Source: Henricia sp. BOLD:AAB3569 (Eukaryota; Echinodermata; Asteroidea; Spinulosida; Echinasteridae). From it: a stretch of 64,000 nucleotides of DNA. Made by a program: the position numbers and the translations under genes. A model generated the notes under the pieces. It was not told the DNA's origin, did no database searches, and saw only the letters and a program-made list of their open reading frames with translations. How positions within the stretch are numbered: position 1 is the stretch's first letter; each line of letters begins with the position of its first letter. The DNA is taken from contig JBBELK010000058.1 of the NCBI GenBank assembly GCA_037783545.1, forward strand, positions 2,405,700 through 2,469,699, given 5' to 3'. Below, one piece after another: positions 51,801-64,000 of this stretch.

Positions 51801-54800
51801 ACGGCCCAGTTTGGGACGGGAATTTGGTCAAAGTGTGGTCCAAACGTCGGCAAATTTGGAGGTCGAAAAATTTTCCGACGAACTTCAAATTTTGCATGCT
51901 CCAAGCACTCTATATTGCGCACTTGTCCTAAAAAATTGACAGACTTTCGCCGGGAAATGGCAGAGAAATTTCAGAGTTTAGGGAAAACTGGGTTGGGGCT
52001 TCCTGACTGCTCCCGCAACCCGTGGCTGTCTGTACACTCCTCTTTGGTGTACTCCTGACTCGTGCGCATGCTCAGTCCTTCGGACTGTCGTTGACACGGC
52101 CCAGTTTGGGACGGGAATTTGGTCAAAGTGTGGTCCAAACGTCGACAAATTTGGAGGTCGAAAAATTTTCCGACGAACTTCAAATTTTGCATGCTCCAAG
52201 CACTCTATATTGCGCACTTGTCCTAAAAAATTGACAGACTTTCGCCGGGAAATGGCAGAGAAATTTCAGAGTTTAGGGAAAACTGGGTTGGGGCTTCCTG
52301 ACTGCTCCCGCAACCCGTGGCTGTCTGTACACTCCTCTTTGGTGTACTCCTGACTCGTGCGCATGCTCAGTCCTTCGGACTGTCGTTGACACGGCCCAGT
52401 TTGGGACGGGAATTTGGTCAAAGTGTGGTCCAAACGTCGGCAAATTTGGAGGTCGAAAAATTTTCCGACGAACTTCAAATTTTGCATGCTCCAATCACTC
52501 TATATTGCGCACTTGTCCTAAAAAATTGACAGACTTTCGCCGGGAAATTTCAGAGTTTAGGGAAAACTGGGTTGGGGCTTCCTGACTGCTCCCGCAACCC
52601 GTGGCTGTCTGTACACTCCTCTTTGGTGTACTCCTGACTCGTGCGCATGCTCAGTCCTTCGGACTGTCGTTGACACGGCCCAGTTTGGGACGGGAATTTG
52701 GTCAAAGTGTGGTCCAAACGTCGGCAAATTTGGAGGTCGAAAAATTTTCCGACGAACTTCAAATTTTGCATGCTCCAAGCACTCTATATTGCGCACTTGT
52801 TCTAAAAAATTGACAGACTTTCGCCGGGAAATGGCAGAGAAATTTCAGAGTTTAGGGAAAACTGGGTTGGGGCTTCCTGACTGCTCCCGCAACCCGTGGC
52901 TGTCTGTACACTCCTCTTTGGTGTACTCCTGACTCGTGCGCATGCTCAGTCCTTCGGACTGTCGTTGACACGGCCCAGTTTGGGACGGGAATTTGGTCAA
53001 AGTGTGGTCCAAACGTCGGCAAATTTGGAGGTCGAAAAATTTTCCGACGAACTTCAAAATTTGCATGCTCCAAGCACTCTGTATTGCGCACTTGTCCTAA
53101 AAAATTGACAGACTTTCGCCGGGAAATGGCAGAGAAATTTCAGAGTTTAGGGAAAACTGGGTTGGGGCTTCCTGACTGCTCCCGCAACCCGTGGCTGTCT
53201 GTACACTCCTCTTTGGTGTACTCCTGACTCGTGCGCATGCTCAGTCCTTCGGACTGTCGTTGACACGGCCCAGTTTGGGACGGGAATTTGGTCAAAGTGT
53301 GGTCCAAACGTCGGCAAATTTGGAGGTCGAAAAATTTTCCGACGAACTTCAAATTTTGCATGCTCCAAGCACTCTATATTGCGCACTTGTCCTAAAAAAT
53401 TGACAGACTTTCGCCGGGAAATGGCAGAGAAATTTCAGAGTTTAGGGAAAACTGGGTTGGGGCTTCCTGACTGCTCCCGCAACCCGTGGCTGTCTGTACA
53501 CTCCTCTTTGGTGTACTCCTGACTCGTGCGCATGCTCAGTCCTTCGGACTGTCGTTGACACGGCCCAGTTTGGGACGGGAATTTGGTCAAAGTGTGGTCC
53601 AAACGTCGGCAAATTTGGAGGTCGAAAAATTTTCCGACGAACTTCAAATTTTGCATGCTCCAATCACTCTATATTGCGCACTTGTCCTAAAAAATTGACA
53701 GACTTTCGCCGGGAAATGGCAGAGAAATTTCAGAGTTTAGGGAAAACTGGGTTGGGGCTTCCTGACTGCTCCCGCAACCCGTGGCTGTCTGTACACTCCT
53801 CTTTGGTGTACTCCTGACTCGTGCGCATGCTCAGTCCTTCGGACTGTCGTTGACACGGCCCAGTTTGGGACGGGATTTTTGTCAAAGTGTGGTCCAAACG
53901 TCGGCAAATTTGGAGGTCGAAAAATGTTCCGACGAACTTCAAATTTTGCATGCTCCAAGCACTCTATATTGCGCACTTGTCCTAAAAAATTGACAGACTT
54001 TCGCCGGGAAATGGCAGAGAAATTTCAGAGTTTAGGAAAAAAGGGGTTGGAGCTTCCTGGATGCTCCCGCAACCTGTGGCTGTCTGTACACACCTCTTTG
54101 GTGTACTCCTGACTCGTGCGCATGCTCAGTCCTTCGGACTGTCGTTGACACGGCCCAGTTTGGGACGGGATTTTGGTCAAAGTGTGGTCCAAACGTCGGC
54201 AAATTTGGAGGTCGAAAAATGTTCCGACGAACTTCAAATTTTGCATGCTCCAAGCACTCTATATTGCGCACTTGTCCTAAAAAATTGACAGACTTTCGCC
54301 GGGAAATGGCAGAGAAATTTCAGAGTTTAGGAAAAAAGGGGTTGGAGCTTCCTGGATGCTCCCGCAACCTGTGGCTGTCTGTACACACCTCTTTGGTGTA
54401 CTCCTGACTCGTGCGCATGCTCAGTCCTTCGGACTGTCGTTGACACGGCCCAGTTTGGGACGGGATTTTGGTCAAAGTGTGGTCCAAACGTCGGCAAATT
54501 TGGAGGTCGAAAAATGTTCCGACGAACTTCAAATTTTGCATGCTCCAAGCACTCTATATTGCGCACTTGTCCTAAAAAATTGACAGACTTTCGCCGGGAA
54601 ATGGCAGAGAAATTTCAGAGTTTAGGAAAAAAGGGGTTGGAGCTTCCTGGATGCTCCCGCAACCTGTGGCTGTCTGTACACACCTCTTTGGTGTACTCCT
54701 GACTCGTGCGCATGCTCAGTCATTCGGACTGTCGTTGACACGGCCCAGTTTGGGACGGGATTTGGTCAAAGTGTGGTCCAAACGTCGGCAAATTTGGAGG

Positions 54801-57800
54801 TCGAAAAATGTTCCGACGAACTTCAAATTTTGCATGCTCCAAGCACTCTATATTGCGCACTTGTCCTAAAAAATTGACAGACTTTCGCCGGGAAATGGCA
54901 GAGAAATTTCAGAGTTTAGGAAAAAAGGGGTTGGAGCTTCCTGGATGCTCCCGCAACCTGTGGCTGTCTGTACACACCTCTTTGGTGTACTCCTGACTCG
55001 TGCGCATGCTCAGTCCTTCGGACTGTCGTTGACACGGCCCAGTTTGGGACGGGATTTTGGTCAAAGTGTGGTCCAAACGTCGGCAAGTTTGGAGGTCGAA
55101 AAATGTTCCGACGAACTTCAAATTTTGCATGCTCCAAGCACTCTATATTGCGCACTTGTCCTAAAAAAATGACAGACTTTCGCCGGGAAATGGCAGAGAA
55201 ATTTCAGAGTTTAGGAAAAAAGGGGTTGGAGCTTCCTGGATGCTCCCGCAACCTGTGGCTGTCTGTACACACCTCTTTGGTGTACTCCTGACTCGTGCGC
55301 ATGCTCAGTCCTTCGGACTGTCGTTGACACGGCCCAGTTTGGGACGGGATTTTGGTCAAAGTGTGGTCCAAACGTCGGCAAATTTGGAGGTCGAAAAATG
55401 TTCCGACGAACTTCAATTTTGCATGCTCCAAGCACTCTATATTGCGCACTTGTCCTAAAAAATTGACAGACTTTCGCCGGGAAATGGCAGAGAAATTTCA
55501 GAGTTTAGGAAAAAAGGGTTGGAGCTTCCTGGATGCTCCCGCAACCTGTGGCTGTCTGTACACACCTCTTTGGTGTACTCCTGACTCGTGCGCATGCTCA
55601 GTCCTTCGGACTGTCGTTGACACGGCCCAGTTTGGGACGGGATTTTGGTCAAAGTGTGGTCCAAACGTCGGCAAATTTGGAGGTCGAAAAATGTTCCGAC
55701 GAACTTCAAATTTTGCATGCTCCAAGCACTCTATATTGCGCACTTGTCCTAAAAAATTGACAGACTTTCGCCGGGAAATGGCAGAGAAATTTCAGAGTTT
55801 AGGAAAAAAGGGGTTGGAGCTTCCTGGATGCTCCCGCAACCTGTGGCTGTCTGTACACACCTCTTTGGTGTACTCCTGACTCGTGCGCATGCTCAGTCCT
55901 TCGGACTGTCGTTGACACGGCCCAGTTTGGGACGGGATTTTGGTCAAAGTGTGGTCCAAACGTCGGCAAATTTGGAGGTCGAAAAATGTTCCGACGAACT
56001 TCAAATTTTGCATGCTCCAAGCACTCTATATTGCGCACTTGTCCTAAAAAATTGACAGACTTTCGCCGGGAAATGGCAGAGAAATTTCAGAGTTTAGGAA
56101 AAAAGGGGTTGGAGCTTCCTGGATGCTCCCGCAACCTGTGGCTGTCTGTACACACCTCTTTGGTGTACTCCTGACTCGTGCGCATGCTCAGTCCTTCGGA
56201 CTGTCGTTGACACGGCCCAGTTTGGGACGGGATTTTGGTCAAAGTGTGGTCCAAACGTCGGCAAGTTTGGAGGTCGAAAAATGTTCCGACGAACTTCAAA
56301 TTTTGCATGCTCCAAGCACTCTATATTGCGCACTTGTCCTAAAAAAATGACAGACTTTCGCCGGGAAATGGCAGAGAAATTTCAGAGTTTAGGAAAAAAG
56401 GGGGTTGGAGCTTCCTGGATGCTCCCGCAACCTGTGGCTGTCTGTACACACCTCTTTGGTGTACTCCTGACTCGTGCGCATGCTCAGTCCTTCGGACTGT
56501 CGTTGACACGGCCCAGTTTGGGACGGGATTTTGGTCAAAGTGTGGTCCAAACGTCGGCAAATTTGGAGGTCGAAAATGTTCCGACGAACTTCAAATTTTG
56601 CATGCTCCAAGCACTCTATATTGCGCACTTGTCCTAAAAAATTGACAGACTTTCGCCGGGAAATGGCAGAGAAATTTCAGAGTTTAGGAAAAAAGGGGTT
56701 GGAGCTTCCTGGATGCTCCCGCAACCTGTGGCTGTCTGTACACACCTCTTTGGTGTACTCCTGACTCGTGCGCATGCTCAGTCCTTCGGACTGTCGTTGA
56801 CACGGCCCAGTTTGGGACGGGATTTTGGTCAAAGTGTGGTCCAAACGTCGGCAAATTTGGAGGTCGAAAAATGTTCCGACGAACTTCAAATTTTGCATGC
56901 TCCAAGCACTCTATATTGCGCACTTGTCCTAAAAAATTGACAGACTTTCGCCGGGAAATGGCAGAGAAATTTCAGAGTTTAGGAAAAAAGGGGTTGGAGC
57001 TTCCTGGATGCTCCCGCAACCTGTGGCTGTCTGTACACACCTCTTTGGTGTACTCCTGACTCGTGCGCATGCTCAGTCATTCGGACTGTCGTTGACACGG
57101 CCCAGTTTGGGACGGAATTTTGGTCAAAGTGTGGTCCAAACGTCGGCAAATTTGGAGGTCGAAAAATGTTCCGACGAACTTCAAATTTTGCATGCTCCAA
57201 GCACTCTATATTGCGCACTTGTCCTAAAAAATTGACAGACTTTCGCCGGGAAATGGCAGAGAAATTTCAGAGTTTAGGAAAAAAGGGGTTGGAGCTTCCT
57301 GGATGCTCCCGCAACCTGTGGCTGTCTGTACACACCTCTTTGGTGTACTCCTGACTCGTGCGCATGCTCAGTCCTTCGGACTGTCGTTGACACGGCCCAG
57401 TTTGGGACGGGATTTTGGTCAAAGTGTGGTCCAAACGTCGGCAAATTTGGAGGTCGAAAAATGTTCCGACGAACTTCAAATTTTGCATGCTCCAAGCACT
57501 CTATATTGCGCACTTGTCCTAAAAAATTGACAGACTTTCGCCGGGAAATGGCAGAGAAATTTCAGAGTTTAGGAAAAAAGGGGTTGGAGCTTCCTGGATG
57601 CTCCCGCAACCTGTGGCTGTCTGTACACACCTCTTTGGTGTACTCCTGACTCGTGCGCATGCTCAGTCCTTCGGACTGTCGTTGACACGGCCCAGTTTGG
57701 GACGGGATTTTGGTCAAAGTGTGGTCCAAACGTCGGCAAGTTTGGAGGTCGAAAAATGTTCCGACGAACTTCAAATTTTGCATGCTCCAAGCACTCTATA

Positions 57801-60800
57801 TTGCGCACTTGTCCTAAAAAAATGACAGACTTTCGCCGGGAAATGGCAGAGAAATTTCAGAGTTTAGGAAAAAAGGGGTTGGAGCTTCCTGGATGCTCCC
57901 GCAACCTGTGGCTGTCTGTACACACCTCTTTGGTGTACTCCTGACTCGTGCGCATGCTCAGTCCTTCGGACTGTCGTTGACACGGCCCAGTTTGGGACGG
58001 GATTTTGGTCAAAGTGTGGTCCAAACGTCGGCAAATTTGGAGGTCGAAAAATGTTCCGACGAACTTCAAATTTTGCATGCTCCAAGCACTCTATATTGCG
58101 CACTTGTCCTAAAAAATTGACAGACTTTCGCCGGGAAATGGCAGAGAAATTTCAGAGTTTAGGAAAAAAGGGGGTTGGAGCTTCCTGGATGCTCCCGCAA
58201 CCTGTGGCTGTCTGTACACACCTCTTTGGTGTACTCCTGACTCGTGCGCATGCTCAGTCCTTCGGACTGTCGTTGACACGGCCCAGTTTGGGACGGGATT
58301 TTGGTCAAAGTGTGGTCCAAACGTCGGCAAATTTGGAGGTCGAAAAATGTTCCGACGAACTTCAAATTTTGCATGCTCCAAGCACTCTATATTGCGCACT
58401 TGTCCTAAAAAATTGACAGACTTTCGCCGGGAAATGGCAGAGAAATTTCAGAGTTTAGGAAAAAAGGGGTTGGAGCTTCCTGGATGCTCCCGCAACCTGT
58501 GGCTGTCTGTACACACCTCTTTGGTGTACTCCTGACTCGTGCGCATGCTCAGTCATTCGGACTGTCGTTGACACGGCCCAGTTTGGGACGGATTTTGGTC
58601 AAAGTGTGGTCCAAACGTCGGCAAATTTGGAGGTCGAAAAATGTTCCGACGAACTTCAAATTTTGCATGCTCCAAGCACTCTATATTGCGCACTTGTCCT
58701 AAAAAATTGACAGACTTTCGCCGGGAAATGGCAGAGAAATTTCAGAGTTTAGGAAAAAAGGGGTTGGAGCTTCCTGGATGCTCCCGCAACCTGTGGCTGT
58801 CTGTACACACCTCTTTGGTGTACTCCTGACTCGTGCGCATGCTCAGTCCTTCGGACTGTCGTTGACACGGCCCAGTTTGGGACGGGATTTTGGTCAAAGT
58901 GTGGTCCAAACGTCGGCAAGTTTGGAGGTCGAAAAATGTTCCGACGAACTTCAAATTTTGCATGCTCCAAGCACTCTATATTGCGCACTTGTCCTAAAAA
59001 AATGACAGACTTTCGCCGGGAAATGGCAGAGAAATTTCAGAGTTTAGGAAAAAAGGGGTTGGAGCTTCCTGGATGCTCCCGCAACCTGTGGCTGTCTGTA
59101 CACACCTCTTTGGTGTACTCCTGACTCGTGCGCATGCTCAGTCCTTCGGACTGTCGTTGACACGGCCCAGTTTGGGACGGGATTTTGGTCAAAGTGTGGT
59201 CCAAACGTCGGCAAATTTGGAGGTCGAAAAATGTTCCGACGAACTTCAAATTTTGCATGCTCCAAGCACTCTATATTGCGCACTTGTCCTAAAAAATTGA
59301 CAGACTTTCGCCGGGAAATGGCAGAGAAATTTCAGAGTTTAGGAAAAAAGGGGTTGGAGCTTCCTGGATGCTCCCGCAACCTGTGGCTGTCTGTACACAC
59401 CTCTTTGGTGTACTCCTGACTCGTGCGCATGCTCAGTCCTTCGGACTGTCGTTGACACGGCCCAGTTTGGGACGGGATTTTGGTCAAAGTGTGGTCCAAA
59501 CGTCGGCAAATTTGGAGGTCGAAAAATGTTCCGACGAACTTCAAATTTTGCATGCTCCAAGCACTCTGTATTGCGCACTTGTCCTAAAAAATTGACAGAC
59601 TTTCGCCGGGAAATGGCAGAGAAATTTCAGAGTTTAGGAAAAAAGGGGTTGGAGCTTCCTGGATGCTCCCGCAACCTGTGGCTGTCTGTACACACCTCTT
59701 TGGTGTACTCCTGACTCGTGCGCATGCTCAGTCCTTCGGACTGTCGTTGACACGGCCCAGTTTGGGACGGGATTTTGGTCAAAGTGTGGTCCAAACGTCG
59801 GCAAATTTGGAGGTCGAAAAATGTTCCGACGAACTTCAAATTTTGCATGCTCCAAGCACTCTATATTGCGCACTTGTCCTAAAAAATTGACAGACTTTCG
59901 CCGGGAAATGGCAGAGAAATTTCAGAGTTTAGGAAAAAAGGGGTTGGAGCTTCCTGGATGCTCCCGCAACCTGTGGCTGTCTGTACACACCTCTTTGGTG
60001 TACTCCTGACTCGTGCGCATGCTCAGTCCTTCGGACTGTCGTTGACACGGCCCAGTTTGGGACGGGATTTTGGTCAAAGTGTGGTCCAAACGTCGGCAAA
60101 TTTGGAGGTCGAAAAATGTTCCGACGAACTTCAAATTTTGCATGCTCCAAGCACTCTATATTGCGCACTTGTCCTAAAAAATTGACAGACTTTCGCCGGG
60201 AAATGGCAGAGAAATTTCAGAGTTTAGGAAAAAAGGGGTTGGAGCTTCCTGGATGCTCCCGCAACCTGTGGCTGTCTGTACACACCTCTTTGGTGTACTC
60301 CTGACTCGTGCGCATGCTCAGTCCTTCGGACTGTCGTTGACACGGCCCAGTTTGGGACGGGATTTTGGTCAAAGTGTGGTCCAAACGTCGGCAAATTTGG
60401 AGGTCGAAAAATGTTCCGACGAACTTCAAATTTTGCATGCTCCAAGCACTCTATATTGCGCACTTGTCCTAAAAAAATGACAGACTTTCGCCGGGAAATG
60501 GCAGAGAAATTTCAGAGTTTAGGAAAAAAGGGGTTGGAGCTTCCTGGATGCTCCCGCAACCTGTGGCTGTCTGTACACACCTCTTTGGTGTACTCCTGAC
60601 TCGTGCGCATGCTCAGTCCTTCGGACTGTCGTTGACACGGCCCAGTTTGGGACGGGATTTTGGTCAAAGTGTGGTCCAAACGTCGGCAAATTTGGAGGTC
60701 GAAAAATGTTCCGACGAACTTCAAATTTTGCATGCTCCAAGCACTCTATATTGCGCACTTGTCCTAAAAAAATGACAGACTTTCGCCGGGAAATGGCAGA

Positions 60801-63800
60801 GAAATTTCAGAGTTTAGGAAAAAAGGGGTTGGAGCTTCCTGGATGCTCCCGCAACCTGTGGCTGTCTGTACACACCTCTTTGGTGTACTCCTGACTCGTG
60901 CGCATGCTCAGTCCTTCGGACTGTCGTTGACACGGCCCAGTTTGGGACGGGATTTTGGTCAAAGTGTGGTCCAAACGTCGGCAAATTTGGAGGTCGAAAA
61001 ATGTTCCGACGAACTTCAAATTTTGCATGCTCCAAGCACTCTATATTGCGCACTTGTCCTAAAATATTGACAGACTTTCGCCGGGAAATGGCAGAGAAAT
61101 TTCAGAGTTTAGGAAAAAAGGGGTTGGAGCTTCCTGGATGCTCCCGCAACCTGTGGCTGTCTGTACACACCTCTTTGGTGTACTCCTGACTCGTGCGCAT
61201 GCTCAGTCCTTCGGACTGTCGTTGACACGGCCCAGTTTGGGACGGGATTTTGGTCAAAGTGTGGTCCAAACGTCGGCAAATTTGGAGGTCGAAAAATGTC
61301 CGACGAACTTCAAATTTTGCATGCTCCAAGCACTCTATATTGCGCACTTGTCCTAAAAAATTGACAGACTTTCGCCGGGAAATGGCAGAGAAATTTCAGA
61401 GTTAGGAAAAAAGGGGTTGGAGCTTCCTGGATGCTCCCGCAACCTGTGGCTGTCTGTACACACCTCTTTGGTGTACTCCTGACTCGTGCGCATGCTCAGT
61501 CCTTCGGACTGTCGTTGACACGGCCAGTTTGGGACGGGATTTTGGTCAAAGTGTGGTCCAAACGTCGGCAAATTTGGAGGTCGAAAAATGTTCCGACGAA
61601 CTTCAAATTTTGCATGCTCCAAGCACTCTATATTGCGCACTTGTCCTAAAAAATTGACAGACTTTCGCCGGGAAATGGCAGAGAAATTTCAGAGTTTAGG
61701 AAAAAAGGGGTTGGAGCTTCCTGGATGCTCCCGCAACCTGTGGCTGTCTGTACACACCTCTTTGGTGTACTCCTGACTCGTGCGCATGCTCAGTCCTTCG
61801 GACTGTCGTTGACACGGCCCAGTTTGGGACGGGATTTTGGTCAAAGTGTGGTCCAAACGTCGGCAAATTTGGAGGTCGAAAAATGTTCCGACGAACTTCA
61901 AATTTTGCATGCTCCAAGCACTCTATATTGCGCACTTGTCCTAAAAAATTGACAGACTTTCGCCGGGAAATGGCAGAGAAATTTCAGAGTTTAGGAAAAA
62001 AGGGTTGGAGCTTCCTGGATGCTCCCGCAACCTGTGGCTGTCTGTACACACCTCTTTGGTGTACTCCTGACTCGTGCGCATGCTCAGTCCTTCGGACTGT
62101 CGTTGACACGGCCCAGTTTGGGACGGGATTTTGGTCAAAGTGTGGTCCAAACGTCGGCAAATTTGGAGGTCGAAAAATGTTCCGACGAACTTCAAATTTT
62201 GCATGCTCCAAGCACTCTATATTGCGCACTTGTCCTAAAAAATTGACAGACTTTCGCCGGGAAATGGCAGAGAAATTTCAGAGTTTAGGAAAAAAGGGGT
62301 TGGAGCTTCCTGGATGCTCCCGCAACCTGTGGCTGTCTGTACACACCTCTTTGGTGTACTCCTGACTCGTGCGCATGCTCAGTCCTTCGGACTGTCGTTG
62401 ACACGGCCCAGTTTGGGACGGGATTTTGGTCAAAGTGTGGTCCAAACGTCGGCAAATTTGGAGGTCGAAAAATGTTCCGACGAACTTCAAATTTTGCATG
62501 CTCCAAGCACTCTATATTGCGCACTTGTCCTAAAAAATTGACAGACTTTCGCCGGGAAATGGCAGAGAAATTTCAGAGTTTAGGAAAAAAGGGGTTGGAG
62601 CTTCCTGGATGCTCCCGCAACCTGTGGCTGTCTGTACACACCTCTTTGGTGTACTCCTGACTCGTGCGCATGCTCAGTCCTTCGGACTGTCGTTGACACG
62701 GCCCAGTTTGGGACGGGATTTTGGTCAAAGTGTGGTCCAAACGTCGGCAAATTTGGAGGTCGAAAAATGTTCCGACGAACTTCAAATTTTGCATGCTCCA
62801 AGCACTCTATATTGCGCACTTGTCCTAAAAAATTGACAGACTTTCGCCGGGAAATGGCAGAGAAATTTCAGAGTTTAGGAAAAAAGGGGTTGGAGCTTTC
62901 TGGATGCTCCCGCAACCTGTGGCTGTCTGTACACACCTCTTTGGTGTACTCCTGACTCGTGCGCATGCTCAGTCCTTCGGACTGTCGTTGACACGGCCCA
63001 GTTTGGGACGGGATTTTGGTCAAAGTGTGGTCCAAACGTCGGCAAATTTGGAGGTCGAAAAATGTTCCGACGAACTTCAAATTTTGCATGCTCCAAGCAC
63101 TCTATATTGCGCACTTGTCCTAAAAAATTGACAGACTTTCGCCGGGAAATGGCAGAGAAATTTCAGAGTTTAGGAAAAAAGGGGTTGGAGCTTCCTGGAT
63201 GCTCCCGCAACCTGTGGCTGTCTGTACACACCTCTTTGGTGTACTCCTGACTCGTGCGCATGCTCAGTCCTTCGGACTGTCGTTGACACGGCCCAGTTTG
63301 GGACGGGATTTTGGTCAAAGTGTGGTCCAAACGTCGGCAAATTTGGAGGTCGAAAAATGTTCCGACGAACTTCAAATTTTGCATGCTCCAAGCACTCTAT
63401 ATTGCGCACTTGTCCTAAAAAATTGACAGACTTTCGCCGGGAAATGGCAGAGAAATTTCAGAGTTTAGGAAAAAAGGGGTTGGAGCTTCCTGGATGCTCC
63501 CGCAACCTGTGGCTGTCTGTACACACCTCTTTGGTGTACTCCTGACTCGTGCGAATGCTCAGTCCTTCGGACTGTCGTTGACACGGCCCAGTTTGGGACG
63601 GGATTTTGGTCAAAGTGTGGTCCAAACGTCGGCAAATTTGGAGGTCGAAAAATGTTCCGACGAACTTCAAATTTTGCATGCTCCAAGCACTCTATATTGC
63701 GCACTTGTCCTAAAAAATTTGACAGACTTTCGCCGGGAAATGGCAGAGAAATTTCAAGTTTAGGAAAAAAGGGGTTGGAGCTTCCTGGATGCTCCCGCAA

Positions 63801-64000
63801 CCTGTGGCTGTCTGTACACACCTCTTTGGTGTACTCCTGACTCGTTGCGAATGCTCAGTCCTTCGGACTGTCGTTGACACGGCCCAGTTTGGGACGGGAT
63901 TTTGGTCAAAGTGTGGTCCAAACGTCGGCAAATTTGGAGGTCGAAAAATGATTCCGACGAACTTCAAATTTTGCATGCTCCAAGCACTCTATATTGCGCA
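48868..64000. repeat. Satellite array, 295-bp monomer, about 51 copies, open at the right edge
   Basis: Head-to-tail monomers with a 295-bp period (anchor GGTCAAAGTGTGGTCC). Two diverged monomers open the array (48868-49455), then 15 near-identical monomers of subfamily A (49456-53872), then about 34 of subfamily B (53873 on). One A monomer is 284 bp because of an 11-bp deletion near 52545. Each monomer contains CTATATTGCGCAC, two GCATGC sites and a 6-bp hairpin CAGTCC..GGACTG. No monomer matches a 5S, snRNA or tRNA gene that I know. Overlapping frames of 62-81 codons recur on both strands only because the DNA is homogeneous. Confidence 0.97.
53873..64000. repeat. Satellite subfamily B segment
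   Basis: Differs from subfamily A at about ten fixed positions per monomer, including GGGATTTTGG for GGGAATTTGG, AAAATGTTCC for AAAATTTTCC, an AGGAAAAAAGGGGTTGGAG block for AGGGAAAACTGGGTTGGGG, GGATGCTCC for GACTGCTCC, and ACACACCTC for ACACTCCTC. Within the segment most monomers are identical or differ by one or two bases. Confidence 0.9.

Noticed and set aside
48845-63976. Dozens of 62-175-codon frames on both strands in the satellite
   Set aside because: They recur once per monomer in several overlapping frames, differ only by monomer mutations, and shift or fuse when a base is lost. They reflect homogeneous DNA, not genes.
48868-64000. Regular repeats as a CRISPR array
   Set aside because: Monomers are contiguous with no unique spacers, the unit is 295 bp, and the host is an animal.
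48868-64000. Tandem array as a 5S, snRNA or tRNA gene cluster, suggested by the nearby snRNA-activating factor gene
   Set aside because: No monomer segment resembles a 5S internal control region, snRNA sequence or tRNA cloverleaf, and the link to SNAPC4 is only positional.

Overview
The window is metazoan nuclear DNA, most likely from a marine invertebrate deuterostome. Echinoderm is favoured because of the intron-rich genes, the tRNA-derived SINEs with 'gggcaaggcac'-type bodies, the many foldback/MITE elements and a strong excess of the palindrome TAGGCCTA. The animal-level call rests on gene content; the phylum is inference. None of the protein-coding genes is a single open frame, so I rebuilt each from splice sites and phase.

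Layout. (1) 89-249, minus: first coding exon of a conventional dynamin (P-loop GTPase, endocytic vesicle scission), with the rest of the gene beyond the left edge. (2) 250-9140: dynamin upstream region, mobile elements and two possible untranslated exons. (3) 9216-12701, plus: a three-exon gene for an unrecognised 821-residue disordered protein with an N-myristoylation signal and proline-rich motifs. (4) 16088-35002, minus: a 17-exon SNAPC4 (SNAP190), the Myb-repeat DNA-binding subunit of the snRNA-activating complex, with two coding minisatellites in its last exon. (5) 36079-45764, minus: a 13-exon ODAD3 (CCDC151), a coiled-coil outer dynein arm docking-complex subunit of motile cilia. (6) 45765-48834: intergenic DNA with SINEs and a 478-bp foldback element. 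(7) 48868 to the right edge: a tandem satellite of 295-bp monomers, about 51 copies, still running at the edge.

The genes do not form a pathway; their interest is linkage. In human, DNM1 and SNAPC4 are on 9q34, DNM2 and ODAD3 on 19p13.2 and DNM3 on 1q24, all parts of one paralogon (the MHC paralogon). The window may preserve the linkage from before the vertebrate genome duplications.

Other points of note are two introns best explained by GC-AG splicing, a one-base discontinuity between two SNAPC4 exons, several MITE families (two with TTAA target duplications), a four-copy unidentified interspersed family, and the satellite, which has decayed edge monomers, an abrupt subfamily switch near 53,870 and a budding 4-5-monomer higher-order pattern.
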